From Agromyces cerinus (GTDB lineage Bacteria; Actinomycetota; Actinomycetes; Actinomycetales; Microbacteriaceae): a DNA stretch of 64,000 nt. Below, piece by piece: positions 52,361 to 60,705 of the stretch. Below the pieces are notes generated by a model, which saw only the letters and a program-made list of their open reading frames with translations, made no database searches and was not told the origin of the DNA. Both the position numbers and the translations under genes were made by a program. The stretch's first letter is position 1. Every line of letters starts with the position of its first letter. Location of the stretch: positions 1,488,001-1,552,000 of the forward strand of contig NZ_JAFBCT010000001.1 of assembly GCF_016907835.1 (NCBI RefSeq). Reading direction: 5' to 3'.

Positions 52361-53617
52361 TCACTGCTGCACGAGGCGCTCGTACCAGGCGAGGGCCGAC
52401 TGGTCGGTGAGGCTCGCGACCTGGTCGACGACGACCCGCTTGCGCGCCGGGTCGTCGTCTGCCGCACGCCAGTCTTCGGCGAAGCCGGCGTCGAGGTGCT
52501 GCTCGCCGCCCGCGAGGAGCACATCGGCGAGCGACGTGAGCACCTCGCGCTGCTGGTGGTAGATCGGCTGGCGCGTGTTCTTCGACATCACGTACGCAGC
52601 GACGATGCCCTTCAGCACCGCGATCTCGGCCTGGATCTCGCGGGGCACGATGACGTCGGCGTCGAAGCGGATGAGGCTCGCGAGCGGGAACGCCGATCGG
52701 GTCGCGGTGGTCGCGGCGTGCGCGAACCGGCCGATGAGCTGGCTCGTGAGGTTCTTCAGGCGGCCCTGGTCGAATCGGCTGCCGTTCCAGGTGTCGAGCC
52801 ATCCGTCGAGGGAGTCGAGGCGGTCGAATGCGGCGATGAGTTCGTCGTGGGTGATCGAGCCGCCGACCCACTCGTACATCGACGTGACGAGGCTCTCGTG
52901 GTCGACGCGGGCGCCGAGCGCTGCGACGTCGATGTAGCCGTTGACGATCGCGTCTTCGAAGTCGTGCACCGAGTAGGCGATGTCGTCGCTGAGGTCCATG
53001 ACCTGCGCCTCGATGCAGAGGCGGCGCTCGGGGGCACCGGCGCGGAGCCAGCGGAACACCTCGGTGTCGCCCTGGTAGAAGCCGAACTTGGCGCGGCCGG
53101 ATGGATCGGCGACGCTCGTCGCCTCGGGCCACGGGTACTTGCAGCTCGCGTCGAGGCTCGCGCGGGTGAGGTTCAGGCCGTAGCTGCGGCCGTCGGGGCC
53201 GAAGACCTTCGGCTCGAGTCGCGTGAGCAGCCGCAGCGTCTGCGCGTTGCCCTCGAAGCCGCCGATGTCGGCCGCCCAGGTGTTCAGCGCCTTCTCACCG
53301 TTGTGGCCGAAGGGCGGGTGGCCGAGGTCGTGCGCGAGGCACGCGGTGTCGACGACGTCGGGGTCGAGACCGAGGCTCGAGGCGAGCTCGCGCCCGACCT
53401 GTGCGACCTCGAGCGAGTGCGTGAGGCGGTTGCGGGCGAAGTCGAGGCCGGCAGTCGGGCTCAGCACCTGCGTCTTCGCCGCGAGGCGACGCAGCGCGCT
53501 CGAGTGCAGCAGCCGGGCACGGTCGCGCGCGAAGTCGCTGCGCCGCGAGGAGTGCTCTTCGGGGAGCCAGCGTTCGGTGTCGGCGGTCTCGTAGCCGCCG
53601 AAGAGTGGTTCGCGCAC
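52361..53617 (-). CDS. dgt: Deoxyguanosinetriphosphate triphosphohydrolase-like protein
   Basis: The product is a 418-residue HD-domain dNTPase that splits dNTPs to nucleoside and triphosphate. HD-motif residues are visible as H67 (RLTHSLEV) and H96-D97 ([16 protein letters not shown]), with the distal Asp in [13 protein letters not shown]. It is the shorter actinobacterial dgt type. GTG 53617 follows the dus stop by 2 bp and gives the usual VREPLFGGY start. It lies between dus and dnaG; nucleotide-pool control next to the primase is a recurring actinobacterial context. Confidence 0.92.
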   Translation of the reverse strand: MREPLFGGYETADTERWLPEEHSSRRSDFARDRARLLHSSALRRLAAKTQVLSPTAGLDFARNRLTHSLEVAQVGRELASSLGLDPDVVDTACLAHDLGHPPFGHNGEKALNTWAADIGGFEGNAQTLRLLTRLEPKVFGPDGRSYGLNLTRASLDASCKYPWPEATSVADPSGRAKFGFYQGDTEVFRWLRAGAPERRLCIEAQVMDLSDDIAYSVHDFEDAIVNGYIDVAALGARVDHESLVTSMYEWVGGSITHDELIAAFDRLDSLDGWLDTWNGSRFDQGRLKNLTSQLIGRFAHAATTATRSAFPLASLIRFDADVIVPREIQAEIAVLKGIVAAYVMSKNTRQPIYHQQREVLTSLADVLLAGGEQHLDAGFAEDWRAADDDPARKRVVVDQVASLTDQSALAWYERLVQQ

Positions 53618-53619
53618 GG

Positions 53620-54777
53620 TCAGCCGCCGCTCGTGTCGAGTTCGGCGTCGACGAGGGTCACTCGGTCGTGGCCCGCCAGCTCCTGCGAGTCGAGCCAGCC
53701 GTCGGGCAGCGCCGGCTTCTTCGGAGTGCCGGCGCGACCGCGCGGGCCCTCGGCGCCCTCGCCCGGGTAGGGCATCGACCAGTCGAGGGTGCCGAGCAGC
53801 TCGTCGAGCTGCACGAGCGACTCGACGGTCGCGAGGCGCGCGCGAAGGTCGCCGCCCACGGGGTAGCCCTTGAAGTACCAGGCGACGTGCTTGCGGATGT
53901 CGCGGCACCCGCGCTCTTCGCTGTCGAAGAACTCGGTGAGGAGCTCGGCGTGCCGACGGAATGTCTGCGCGACCTGCCCGAGCGACGGGTGGAAGCTCTG
54001 CGACTCGCCGCGGAACGCCGCGGCGAGGTCGCCGAAGAGCCACGGGCGGCCGAGGCATCCGCGCCCGACGACGACCCCGTCGCACCCGGTCTCTGCGACC
54101 ATGCGCAGCGCGTCATCGGCCGACCAGATGTCGCCGTTACCGAGCACCGGCACGCTCGTGACCGTCTCTTTGAGCCTCGCGATGGCCGACCAGTCGGCCT
54201 CGCCCGAGTAGAACTCGGAGGCGGTGCGCGCGTGCAGCGCGACCGCAGCGACGCCGGCGCCCTCGGCGATGCGGCCCGCCTCGAGGTAGGTGAGGTGGTC
54301 GGCGTCGATGCCCTTGCGCATCTTGATGGTCAGCGGGATCTCGCCGGCCGCGCGCACGGCGCCCTCGACGATGTCGCGGAAGAGCCCGCTCTTCCACGGA
54401 AGGGCGGCGCCGCCGCCCTTGCGGGTGACCTTCGGCACGGGGCATCCGAAGTTCAGGTCGATGTGATCGGCCCGGTCTTCGGCCACGAGCATGGTGACCG
54501 CCTCTGAGACGGTCTTCGGGTCGACGCCGTAGAGCTGGATCGAGCGCGGCGTCTCGGACTCGTGGTGCGTGATGAGGCGCATCGACTCGGGGGTGCGCTC
54601 GACGAGCGCGCGCGAGGTGATCATCTCGCTGACGTAGAGGCCGGCGCCGAATTCGCGGCAGAGGCGACGGAAGGCCGTGTTCGTGATGCCGGCCATGGGG
54701 GCGAGCACGACGGGCACGTCGAGTTCGAGCCCGCCGATCGTGAGCGGGCCCGTTGGAAGCGTGGTGGTTGAGGACAT
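53620..54777 (-). CDS. dusB: tRNA-dihydrouridine synthase (DusB-like)
   Basis: This FMN enzyme reduces uridines in tRNA. It has 385 residues. TIM-barrel start [20 protein letters not shown] (about residues 21-40), catalytic cysteine C112 in [20 protein letters not shown], and FMN-phosphate-binding [10 protein letters not shown] and [13 protein letters not shown]. The C-terminal helical domain includes [13 protein letters not shown]. The last 60 residues are a Pro/Gly-rich extension. It starts the dusB-dgt-dnaG minus-strand run and is divergent from the YbaK gene across 91 bp. Confidence 0.94.
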   Translation of the reverse strand: MSSTTTLPTGPLTIGGLELDVPVVLAPMAGITNTAFRRLCREFGAGLYVSEMITSRALVERTPESMRLITHHESETPRSIQLYGVDPKTVSEAVTMLVAEDRADHIDLNFGCPVPKVTRKGGGAALPWKSGLFRDIVEGAVRAAGEIPLTIKMRKGIDADHLTYLEAGRIAEGAGVAAVALHARTASEFYSGEADWSAIARLKETVTSVPVLGNGDIWSADDALRMVAETGCDGVVVGRGCLGRPWLFGDLAAAFRGESQSFHPSLGQVAQTFRRHAELLTEFFDSEERGCRDIRKHVAWYFKGYPVGGDLRARLATVESLVQLDELLGTLDWSMPYPGEGAEGPRGRAGTPKKPALPDGWLDSQELAGHDRVTLVDAELDTSGG

Positions 54778-54868
54778 CACCGTCGATTCTCCCAGAGATC
54801 GGGGCGCACTCGCCCGCTTCGTCCGTGCGCGCCTAGGATTCTCGGAGGACGAGGCTGGGGAGGACGAC

Positions 54869-55345
54869 ATGTCGGAGCTCACGGGTGCGGATCGGGTGCG
54901 AGCGGATGCCGCGGCGCGCGGCCTCGAGGTCGAGATCATCGAGCGCCCGGCGGCGAACAGCCTCGAGGAGGCGGCCGCGCTCATGGGCATCACTCCCGCC
55001 GACATCGTCAAGTCGCTCGTCGTCAAGCGCAGCGACGACACCTACGTCTTCGCCCTCGTGCCCGGTGGCCGCAAGATCTCATGGTCGAAGCTGCGCGCGG
55101 TCGTCGGCGTGAACAAGCTGCAGCTGCCCGACGCATCACTCGCGCTCGCCGCGACGGGCTACGAGCGCGGCACCATCACCCCGCTCGGCTCGACCACGGC
55201 CTGGCCGGTCGTCGCCGACGCCTCGATCGCGGGTCGACGCGTCTCGATGGGTGCCGGCGAGCACGGCCGCAGCCTCTTCGTCGACGCCGATCGGCTCATC
55301 GACGCCTTCGGCGCGACGGTGGCCGACATCTCCGACCCCGAGTAG
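54869..55345 (+). CDS. YbaK/EbsC-type aminoacyl-tRNA deacylase-like protein
   Basis: The product is a 158-residue editing-domain protein of the YbaK/ProX family, which hydrolyses mischarged tRNAs such as Cys-tRNA(Pro). Visible motifs are AAALMGITPADIVKSLVVKR (about residues 37-56, with the functional Lys) and ALVPGGRKISWSKLRAVVG, then the C-terminal GAGEHGRSLFVDAD. The ATG at 54869 follows GGGGAGGA. Substrate specificity cannot be judged. It is followed by an intergenic repeat cluster. Confidence 0.85.
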   Translation: MSELTGADRVRADAAARGLEVEIIERPAANSLEEAAALMGITPADIVKSLVVKRSDDTYVFALVPGGRKISWSKLRAVVGVNKLQLPDASLALAATGYERGTITPLGSTTAWPVVADASIAGRRVSMGAGEHGRSLFVDADRLIDAFGATVADISDPE

Positions 55346-55383
55346 CGCGAGCGTTCAGCGCCCCGTGCCCGCTGCTGCGGGTC

Positions 55384-55454
55384 GAGCCTGTCGAGACCGG
55401 GTTTCGACAGGCTCAACCAGCAGACAGGCTCAACCAGGCGACAGGCTCAACCAG
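55384..55454. repeat. Palindrome plus three direct repeats (intergenic REP-like element)
   Basis: A perfect 11-bp inverted repeat, GAGCCTGTCGA (55384-55394) and TCGACAGGCTC (55404-55414), is joined to three copies of GACAGGCTCAACCAG at 55406-55420, 55423-55437 and 55440-55454 (17-bp period). A palindrome of this kind is scattered through intergenic regions of Microbacteriaceae genomes as I recall. The last copy overlaps the end of a small ORF. Confidence 0.85.
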
Positions 55455-55569
55455 CAGGGGGGATGAAGCAGACGTCGCCCTCGCAGACCATGGCCGACGG
55501 GTCGCCCGTGATCATCGCGAAGGGCGCGGGAGCCGCGGCATCCGTCGTCGCAGTGTCGACCTCGCTCAC
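55447..55569 (-). CDS. 40-aa ORF with CxxxxC motif, coupled to the DsbA-like gene
   Basis: The product has 40 residues from GTG 55569: MSEVDTATTDAAAPAPFA, then MITGDPSAMVCEGDVCFIPP and AG. The two Cys (CEGDVC) and the GDPSAMVC setting are shared with short C-terminal segments I recall in actinobacterial redox proteins, but I cannot name a family. It overlaps the stop of the upstream DsbA-like gene by 4 nt (GTGA). Its own stop codon lies inside a repeat copy. Either a small redox/metal peptide or a chance ORF. Confidence 0.45.
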   Translation of the reverse strand: MSEVDTATTDAAAPAPFAMITGDPSAMVCEGDVCFIPPAG

Positions 55570-56231
55570 GCGACGGCGCTCTCGCGCTCGTCGGCGATCT
55601 GCGTGAGCGCCTGGGCGAAGACCTCTGCGGGCTGCGCGCCCGAGATGCCGTACTTGCCCTCGATGACGAAGAACGGAACGCCGTTGATGCCGTAGGCCTG
55701 CGCCTGGGCGATGTCGGCCTGCACGGCCGCGGCGTACCGGCCCGACTCGAGCGCTTCGCGCGCAGCGTCGGCGTCGAGGCCGATCTCGGCGCCGAGCTCG
55801 ACGAGCTCGTCGACGCGTCCGACGTGACGGCCCTCGGTGAAGTAGGCGCGCAGCAGGCGCTCGGTGAGCTCGAGCTGCAGGCCCTGCTCCTTGGCGAAGT
55901 GCAGCAGCTCGTGCGCCTTCAGCGTCTTGGTGTGCTGCAGCGCATCGAAGTCGTAGTCGAGTCCGGCGGTCGCGGCGACGCCCGTCACGTGCTCGAGCAT
56001 CTGCTGCACGCGCTCGGCGGGCATGCCCTTGTGCTTGGCGAGGAAGTCGATCTCGGAGCCCTCGAAGTCGACCGGGGTGTCGGGTGCGAGCTCGAAGGAG
56101 TGGTACGTGATGTCGACCTCGGGTGCGTCGTCTCCGAGCGAGGCGATGCCGCTCTCGAGGTGGCGCTTGCCGATGTAGCACCACGGGCACGCGATGTCGG
56201 ACCAGATGTCGATCTTGATGGGTTCACTCAC
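55566..56231 (-). CDS. DsbA-family oxidoreductase, FrnE-like
   Basis: The product is a 221-residue thioredoxin-fold protein of the 2-hydroxychromene-2-carboxylate isomerase/FrnE class. The active-site motif is C15PWC18 in SDIACPWCYIGKRHLE. The inserted helical domain (about 60-165) and the cis-Pro region YGINGVPFFVIEG (about 180-192) are present. There is no signal peptide, so it is cytosolic. FrnE in Deinococcus acts as a disulfide isomerase. GTG 56231 gives the family N-terminus EPIKIDIWSDIAC. A tiny CxxxxC ORF is coupled downstream. Confidence 0.9.
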   Translation of the reverse strand: MSEPIKIDIWSDIACPWCYIGKRHLESGIASLGDDAPEVDITYHSFELAPDTPVDFEGSEIDFLAKHKGMPAERVQQMLEHVTGVAATAGLDYDFDALQHTKTLKAHELLHFAKEQGLQLELTERLLRAYFTEGRHVGRVDELVELGAEIGLDADAAREALESGRYAAAVQADIAQAQAYGINGVPFFVIEGKYGISGAQPAEVFAQALTQIADERESAVA

Positions 56232-56326
56232 GAACTCTGCAAACGGATGATTCGGTCTCCGTATTCCCCGTCGGGCACCCCTCGTCGATCGCGACGCCGC
56301 GTCCGGGCCCGGATTAGGGTGAACGG

Positions 56327-56896
56327 ATGCCTCATGCTGCCGATTCCCCGCGCGACCGCGCACCGCGCCGCATCCTCGTCGCCGGGGCCAGCGGGGCGGG
56401 CAAGTCGACGCTCGCGCGGCAGATCGCCGCGGCATCCGGACTGCCGTTCCAGGAGATCGACGCGCTCTTCCACGGACCCGACTGGACGCCGCGTCCGAGC
56501 TTCGTCGCCGACGTCGACGCGTTCACGTCCCAGCCGGGCTGGGTGACCGAGTGGCAGTACGACTCGGCGCGTGAACTGCTCGCCGACCGGGCGCAGGTGC
56601 TGGTCTTCCTCGACTACTCGCGGGCGCGCGTGATGCGGCAGGTCGTCGCGCGAACGGTGCGACGCCGCGTGCGGCGCGAGGAGCTCTGGAACGGCAACCT
56701 CGAGCCTTCACTGACCACGATCTTCAGCGACCCCGAGCACATCATCCGCTGGGCGTGGAACACGCATGGCAGCCGGGGCGAACTCGTCGCCGACGCCGCG
56801 CGCAGGCGCCCGCACCTCGAGGTCGTGCTGTTGCGGAATCCACGCGAGGCCGAGGCCTGGCTCGCCACGACGTACCCCTTCCATTCAGGACGCTAG
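56327..56896 (+). CDS. P-loop NTPase, adenylate-kinase/topology-modulation-like
   Basis: The product has 189 residues. Walker A GASGAGKSTLARQIA lies at about residues 20-34, followed by EIDALFHGPDWTPR, the adenylate-kinase-like acceptor site of the FlaR/'topology modulation' proteins. VLVFLDYSRARVMRQVVART supplies the Walker B-like strand and lid-type Arg cluster. It probably phosphorylates a small molecule; substrate unknown. ATG 56327. It runs divergent from the DsbA-like gene and 45 bp before the PadR gene, with an inverted repeat in between. Confidence 0.8.
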   Translation: MPHAADSPRDRAPRRILVAGASGAGKSTLARQIAAASGLPFQEIDALFHGPDWTPRPSFVADVDAFTSQPGWVTEWQYDSARELLADRAQVLVFLDYSRARVMRQVVARTVRRRVRREELWNGNLEPSLTTIFSDPEHIIRWAWNTHGSRGELVADAARRRPHLEVVLLRNPREAEAWLATTYPFHSGR

Positions 56897-56918
56897 CGAT
56901 ATATCGTTGAGTATCGCT
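56895..56918. promoter_or_regulatory. Inverted repeat, probable PadR operator
   Basis: AGCGATA (56895-56901) and TATCGCT (56912-56918) form a perfect 7-bp inverted repeat with a 10-bp centre that includes a second small palindrome, CGATATATCG (56897-56906). It lies 24 bp before the PadR start, where PadR-type repressors usually control themselves. Confidence 0.6.
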
Positions 56919-56941
56919 CAGTCGTGAACCGGGAGGTCATC

Positions 56942-57526
56942 ATGAACGGTCAACGCCCGACAGGCGGATTCGGTGGAGCAGGTTTCAGTGGTGAACGCGG
57001 CTTCGGGGCAGGCAGCCCCGGCGCTGCGATCTGGGAGGCGATGGAGCAGTTGCGCTCCACCTTCGACCCACGACCAGGGGTGAAGCGGATGGCGCGCGGC
57101 GACGTGCGCGCGGCGGTGCTCGCCCTGCTCGCCGAGCAGCCGATGCACGGCTACCAGATCATCCAGGAGATCGAGGAGCGCAGCGGCGGCATGTGGAAGC
57201 CGAGCGCCGGCTCGGTCTACCCGACGCTGCAGTTGCTGGCCGATGAGGAGCTCATCGTCGCCGAGGAGCTGCGCGGTCGCAAGACCTACTCGCTCACCGA
57301 CCTCGGCCGTGCCGAGGTCGAGGCAGCGGCCGACCGGCCGGCACCCTGGGAGTCCTCGTCGTCCAACGGCACCGAACAGCACCGCGCCCTCTCGAAGGCG
57401 GCCGTCGACCTCGCCGCCGCAACGGCGCAGCTCGGCCGGAGCGGAACCCCCGACCAGGTGAAGCAGGCCGTGACGGTGCTCGACGACGCCCGCCGCGCGC
57501 TGTACTCGATCCTCGCCCAGAGCTGA
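56942..57526 (+). CDS. PadR-family transcriptional regulator
   Basis: The product has 194 residues. The N-terminal 45 residues are Gly-rich and disordered (FGGAGFSGERGFGAGSPG). The winged helix follows at about 52-130: VLALLAEQPMHGYQIIQEIE, then SAGSVYPTLQLLADEELIV and GRKTYSLTDLG. A helical dimerisation tail closes it. ATG 56942 has GGGAGG 7 nt upstream; GTG 56924 is weaker. It lies upstream of the UbiB-like kinase gene (50 bp), so both may be co-transcribed. A perfect inverted repeat precedes it. Confidence 0.88.
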   Translation: MNGQRPTGGFGGAGFSGERGFGAGSPGAAIWEAMEQLRSTFDPRPGVKRMARGDVRAAVLALLAEQPMHGYQIIQEIEERSGGMWKPSAGSVYPTLQLLADEELIVAEELRGRKTYSLTDLGRAEVEAAADRPAPWESSSSNGTEQHRALSKAAVDLAAATAQLGRSGTPDQVKQAVTVLDDARRALYSILAQS

Positions 57527-57576
57527 CACGTGGCGCCCCTGCTTCCCCATCGAGGAACCGGCGAGCGGATGGCGCG

Positions 57577-59289
57577 ATGAGCGACGGTGCACGTCGTGCG
57601 CGCTCCCGCCGCATCCTGACGTTCGCGGCCCGGCGACTGATCCAACTCTGGTGGTTCGAGCTCGCGCTGCCGAAACTGGGCCTCGCGGGCGTCGCCGAGC
57701 GCACACGCGAGCAGCGCATCCGTCGACTCGCGGAGGATTTCCGCACGCTCGCCGTCGAGCTCGGCGGGCTCATGATCAAGGTGGGGCAGTTCCTCTCGTC
57801 GCGCCTCGACGTGCTGCCGCCCGAGATCACCTCGGAGCTCGAGGGCCTGCAGGACGAAGTGCCGCCGGTGCCGTTCCCCGCGATCCGCGACCTCGCAGAG
57901 GCCGAGCTGGGCGCACGACTCGAGCACGTCTTCGACCGCTTCGACGAGGCCCCCGTGGCGGCGGCCTCGCTCGGGCAGGTGCACCGCGCCCGGCTCTCCG
58001 ATGGCGACGCCGCCGAGACCGGGCTGCACGACGTCGTCGTCAAGGTGCAGCGCCCCGGCATCGACCAGATCGTCGCCGTCGACCTCGCCGCGCTCCGCCG
58101 CGTCGCCGGTTGGCTGCGGCGGGTGCGCATCGTGTCGGACCGCGTCGATGCCCCTGCCCTCGTCGAGGAGTTCGCCCAGACGAGCCTCGAGGAGATCGAC
58201 TATCTGCACGAGGCAGCGAGTGCCGAGCGCTTCGCGGAGTCGTTCGCCGATGACGACCGCGTGTACGCCCCGGCCGTGGTGTGGGAGCGGACGACCCGTC
58301 GGGTGCTGACCCTCGAGGACGTCACGGCGATCAAGATCAACGACACCGTCGCATTGCAGGCGGCCGGCATCCCGCCCGCCGACGTCGCTCAGGTCTTCGC
58401 CGAGATCATGTTCGACCAGGTCTTCACGCACGGATTCGTGCATGCCGACCCGCATCCCGGCAACATCTTCGTCACGCCGTTGCCGCCCACGACCGTGCAC
58501 GGCGACGGGCCGAACGGCTCTGTTCCGCCGTGGCGGCTCACCTTCGTCGACTTCGGCATGATGGCCGAGGTGCCGACCGAGCTGCGCTCGGGGCTTCGCG
58601 CACTCGTCATCGCCGTGGCCGCCCGCGACGGTCGGGCGATGATCGACGCCGCCCGCGAGATCGGGGTGCTCATGCCCTCGGCCGACACCGGCGAGCTCGA
58701 GCGCGCGCTCTCGCAGCTCTTCGCCCGCTTCGGCGGCATGGGCTTCGCCCAGCTGAAACACGTCGACCCGCGGGAGTTCCGCGAGTTCGGCGAGGAATTC
58801 GGCGATGTCATGCGGTCCCTCCCGTTCCAGCTGCCCGAGCACCTGCTGCTGCTGATCCGCTCGATGGCGCTCACCTCGGGAATGTGCAGCGGACTCGACC
58901 CCGAGTTCAACGTGTGGGATGCCGTCGAGCCCTACGCCGCACGGCTCCTCGATGAGGAGCGCGGCGACATCGCGCGAGACCTCGCCTCGGAGGCGATGAA
59001 GAGCGCGGGCCTGCTCTGGCGGATGCCGCAGCGCGTCGACGCGCTCATCACGAAGGCCGATGAGGGTCGGCTCTCGTTCGACACCTCACGCATCGAACGG
59101 CGCCTCGACCGACTCGAGGGCCTCGCCCGCCGCGTCGTGTCGGCCGTGCTGTTCGCCGCGCTGCTCATCGGCGGAGCGATGCTCGTCGCGCCGAACCCCG
59201 TGCTCGGAACGACACTCATGATCGCTTCGGCGCTGCCGCTCCTGCACGCGTTGTTCGCCGGAGTGATCGGTCGCCGCAGATCCCGCTGA
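57577..59289 (+). CDS. UbiB/AarF/ABC1-family atypical protein kinase
   Basis: The product has 570 residues. Signature motifs are the KxGQ loop LMIKVGQFLSSR (about residues 66-77), the Ala-rich nucleotide loop AAASLGQVHRARL (about 128-140), the lysine VVKVQRPG, catalytic HADPHPGNIFV (about 290-300) and metal-binding VDFGMMAEV (about 325-333). Two C-terminal hydrophobic segments (about 510-560) anchor it. Family members take part in quinone or lipid metabolism. Actinobacteria lack ubiquinone, so a menaquinone or lipid role is more likely (inference). ATG 57577. A PadR regulator lies immediately upstream. Confidence 0.9.
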   Translation: MSDGARRARSRRILTFAARRLIQLWWFELALPKLGLAGVAERTREQRIRRLAEDFRTLAVELGGLMIKVGQFLSSRLDVLPPEITSELEGLQDEVPPVPFPAIRDLAEAELGARLEHVFDRFDEAPVAAASLGQVHRARLSDGDAAETGLHDVVVKVQRPGIDQIVAVDLAALRRVAGWLRRVRIVSDRVDAPALVEEFAQTSLEEIDYLHEAASAERFAESFADDDRVYAPAVVWERTTRRVLTLEDVTAIKINDTVALQAAGIPPADVAQVFAEIMFDQVFTHGFVHADPHPGNIFVTPLPPTTVHGDGPNGSVPPWRLTFVDFGMMAEVPTELRSGLRALVIAVAARDGRAMIDAAREIGVLMPSADTGELERALSQLFARFGGMGFAQLKHVDPREFREFGEEFGDVMRSLPFQLPEHLLLLIRSMALTSGMCSGLDPEFNVWDAVEPYAARLLDEERGDIARDLASEAMKSAGLLWRMPQRVDALITKADEGRLSFDTSRIERRLDRLEGLARRVVSAVLFAALLIGGAMLVAPNPVLGTTLMIASALPLLHALFAGVIGRRRSR

Positions 59290-59364
59290 GGCCACCGTCT
59301 GCGGGCCTGTCGGCCGGACGACACCCGGCCGAAATGGAGGGTGGCCTCCGCTAGCCTCGTCCGC

Positions 59365-60705
59365 ATGGGTGTTCGCGGGTTCACGACGGCGTCATCGGTG
59401 ACTCGCGATCGGCTGGCGCTCGCACTCGCCCCGGCCCTCACTCCCGACGGGACAGTCGCCAGTCCGAGCTTCTTCCACGGGTTCGCAACCGAACCGCAGG
59501 TACTGGCGCGCGGACTGCTGTCGCTCGCCGACATCACCGCCACCCGGTACTTCAAGTACACGCCCACCACTCAACGCGACCCGGTGCTCACCGCCCACGG
59601 CGATCGACTGCGCGCTGAAGTCTTCTCAGCCTGCAACAGCGTGTACGCACGACTCGACCTCCTCGGCTCCGGACTGGACGGCGGTGAGGTCGCGCATGGG
59701 ACCACGAACGTCGACATCGGGATGGCCACGCGACAAGCGCTCGCGTCGGTCGGCAGGGGCGAGCTGTTCCATCTCGATGTCGGCCGGCACGGGCTGACCG
59801 TGGCCACCCCTGCGACCGCGGCGACGGAGCGGCCGGTCGAGATGCCGAATCGGTGGATCCCCGCGCTCGGCAATGTCGCAGAGTTGCACCGTGGACTCGC
59901 TCGCGCCTTCACGCTCGACCGGGCGGCCGCACGCGCACTGCTCACCTCGATCCCTGCGACGACCGCGACGGGATCGGCCGGATGGCTCACACCGACTGCT
60001 GCAGGATTCCGCATCGCGCCTCGTCGCACCGACCGCGCAGTGCACGTGAACGGAATCCATCGCCTGAGCGGGCTGAAGCGGCTGCTCCCCCATGTGACCG
60101 GGCTCACCGTGTACGGCCCTGCCGACGGTGAGCCGGGCGCCACGGCATTCGAGGTCGAGCTCCAGCACGCCCGATTGCTGCTCGGGATCACCAAGGAGCC
60201 ATGGCGCGGGTTCTCGGGCGAGGGCTCGTTGCTGAGCGCGCTGGCGAGTCCCGAGGTCACCGAGCATGCGGCGCTCGTCTCGGCGCTGCTGGCGTTCGAA
60301 CCGGTGATCGACGTCGAGCGGCTGCGCCTCGAGTCGGGGCTCACGACGGCACAGGTCGAGTCGGGTCTCGCCGTGCTGGCCGCCTCCGGACGCGTGGGCT
60401 GGGACATACGCGCACGCGCCCACTTCCACCGGGAGTTGCTGGACGACCCCGAGCGCGTCACGCGGGACAACCCGCGCGTGAGCGCGGCGCGACGGCTCGT
60501 CGCGCAGCGCCTCGTGGAACGGGGTACCGAGCCCGGCGAGTGGCTCGTGCATTCGGGCACCCGCACCGAGCCCGCAACGTACAGCGTGCGCGGGGCCGAT
60601 GGCGACGCCCGCTGCACCTGCACGTGGCAGCTCACCGGCGGTGGAGATCGAGGACCGTGCAAGCACGTGCTCGCCGCACAGATCATGATGAAGGAGATCC
60701 GATGA
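59365..60705 (+). CDS. SWIM zinc-finger protein
   Basis: The product has 446 residues. The N-terminal 400 residues are helical and strand-mixed with no motif I recognise (opening GVRGFTTASSVTRDRLALAL). The last 33 residues form a SWIM zinc finger, CxCx(n)CxH, with C417, C419, C432 and H434 (RCTCTWQLTGGG, then PCKHVL). SWIM domains bind DNA or proteins. The stop overlaps the ATG of the following 1092-aa gene by 4 nt, so the two products are probably partners. The ATG start at 59365 was chosen; the frame is open upstream to 59341 only by chance. Confidence 0.85.
   Translation: MGVRGFTTASSVTRDRLALALAPALTPDGTVASPSFFHGFATEPQVLARGLLSLADITATRYFKYTPTTQRDPVLTAHGDRLRAEVFSACNSVYARLDLLGSGLDGGEVAHGTTNVDIGMATRQALASVGRGELFHLDVGRHGLTVATPATAATERPVEMPNRWIPALGNVAELHRGLARAFTLDRAAARALLTSIPATTATGSAGWLTPTAAGFRIAPRRTDRAVHVNGIHRLSGLKRLLPHVTGLTVYGPADGEPGATAFEVELQHARLLLGITKEPWRGFSGEGSLLSALASPEVTEHAALVSALLAFEPVIDVERLRLESGLTTAQVESGLAVLAASGRVGWDIRARAHFHRELLDDPERVTRDNPRVSAARRLVAQRLVERGTEPGEWLVHSGTRTEPATYSVRGADGDARCTCTWQLTGGGDRGPCKHVLAAQIMMKEIR

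Noticed and set aside
50011..52410. 799-codon plus-strand frame over dnaG and upstream bases
   Set aside because: Antisense shadow; dnaG with zinc ribbon and TOPRIM is unambiguous.
55406..55454. Three direct repeats as a mini CRISPR array
   Set aside because: Repeat units are 15 bp with 2-bp gaps, no spacers and no cas genes.
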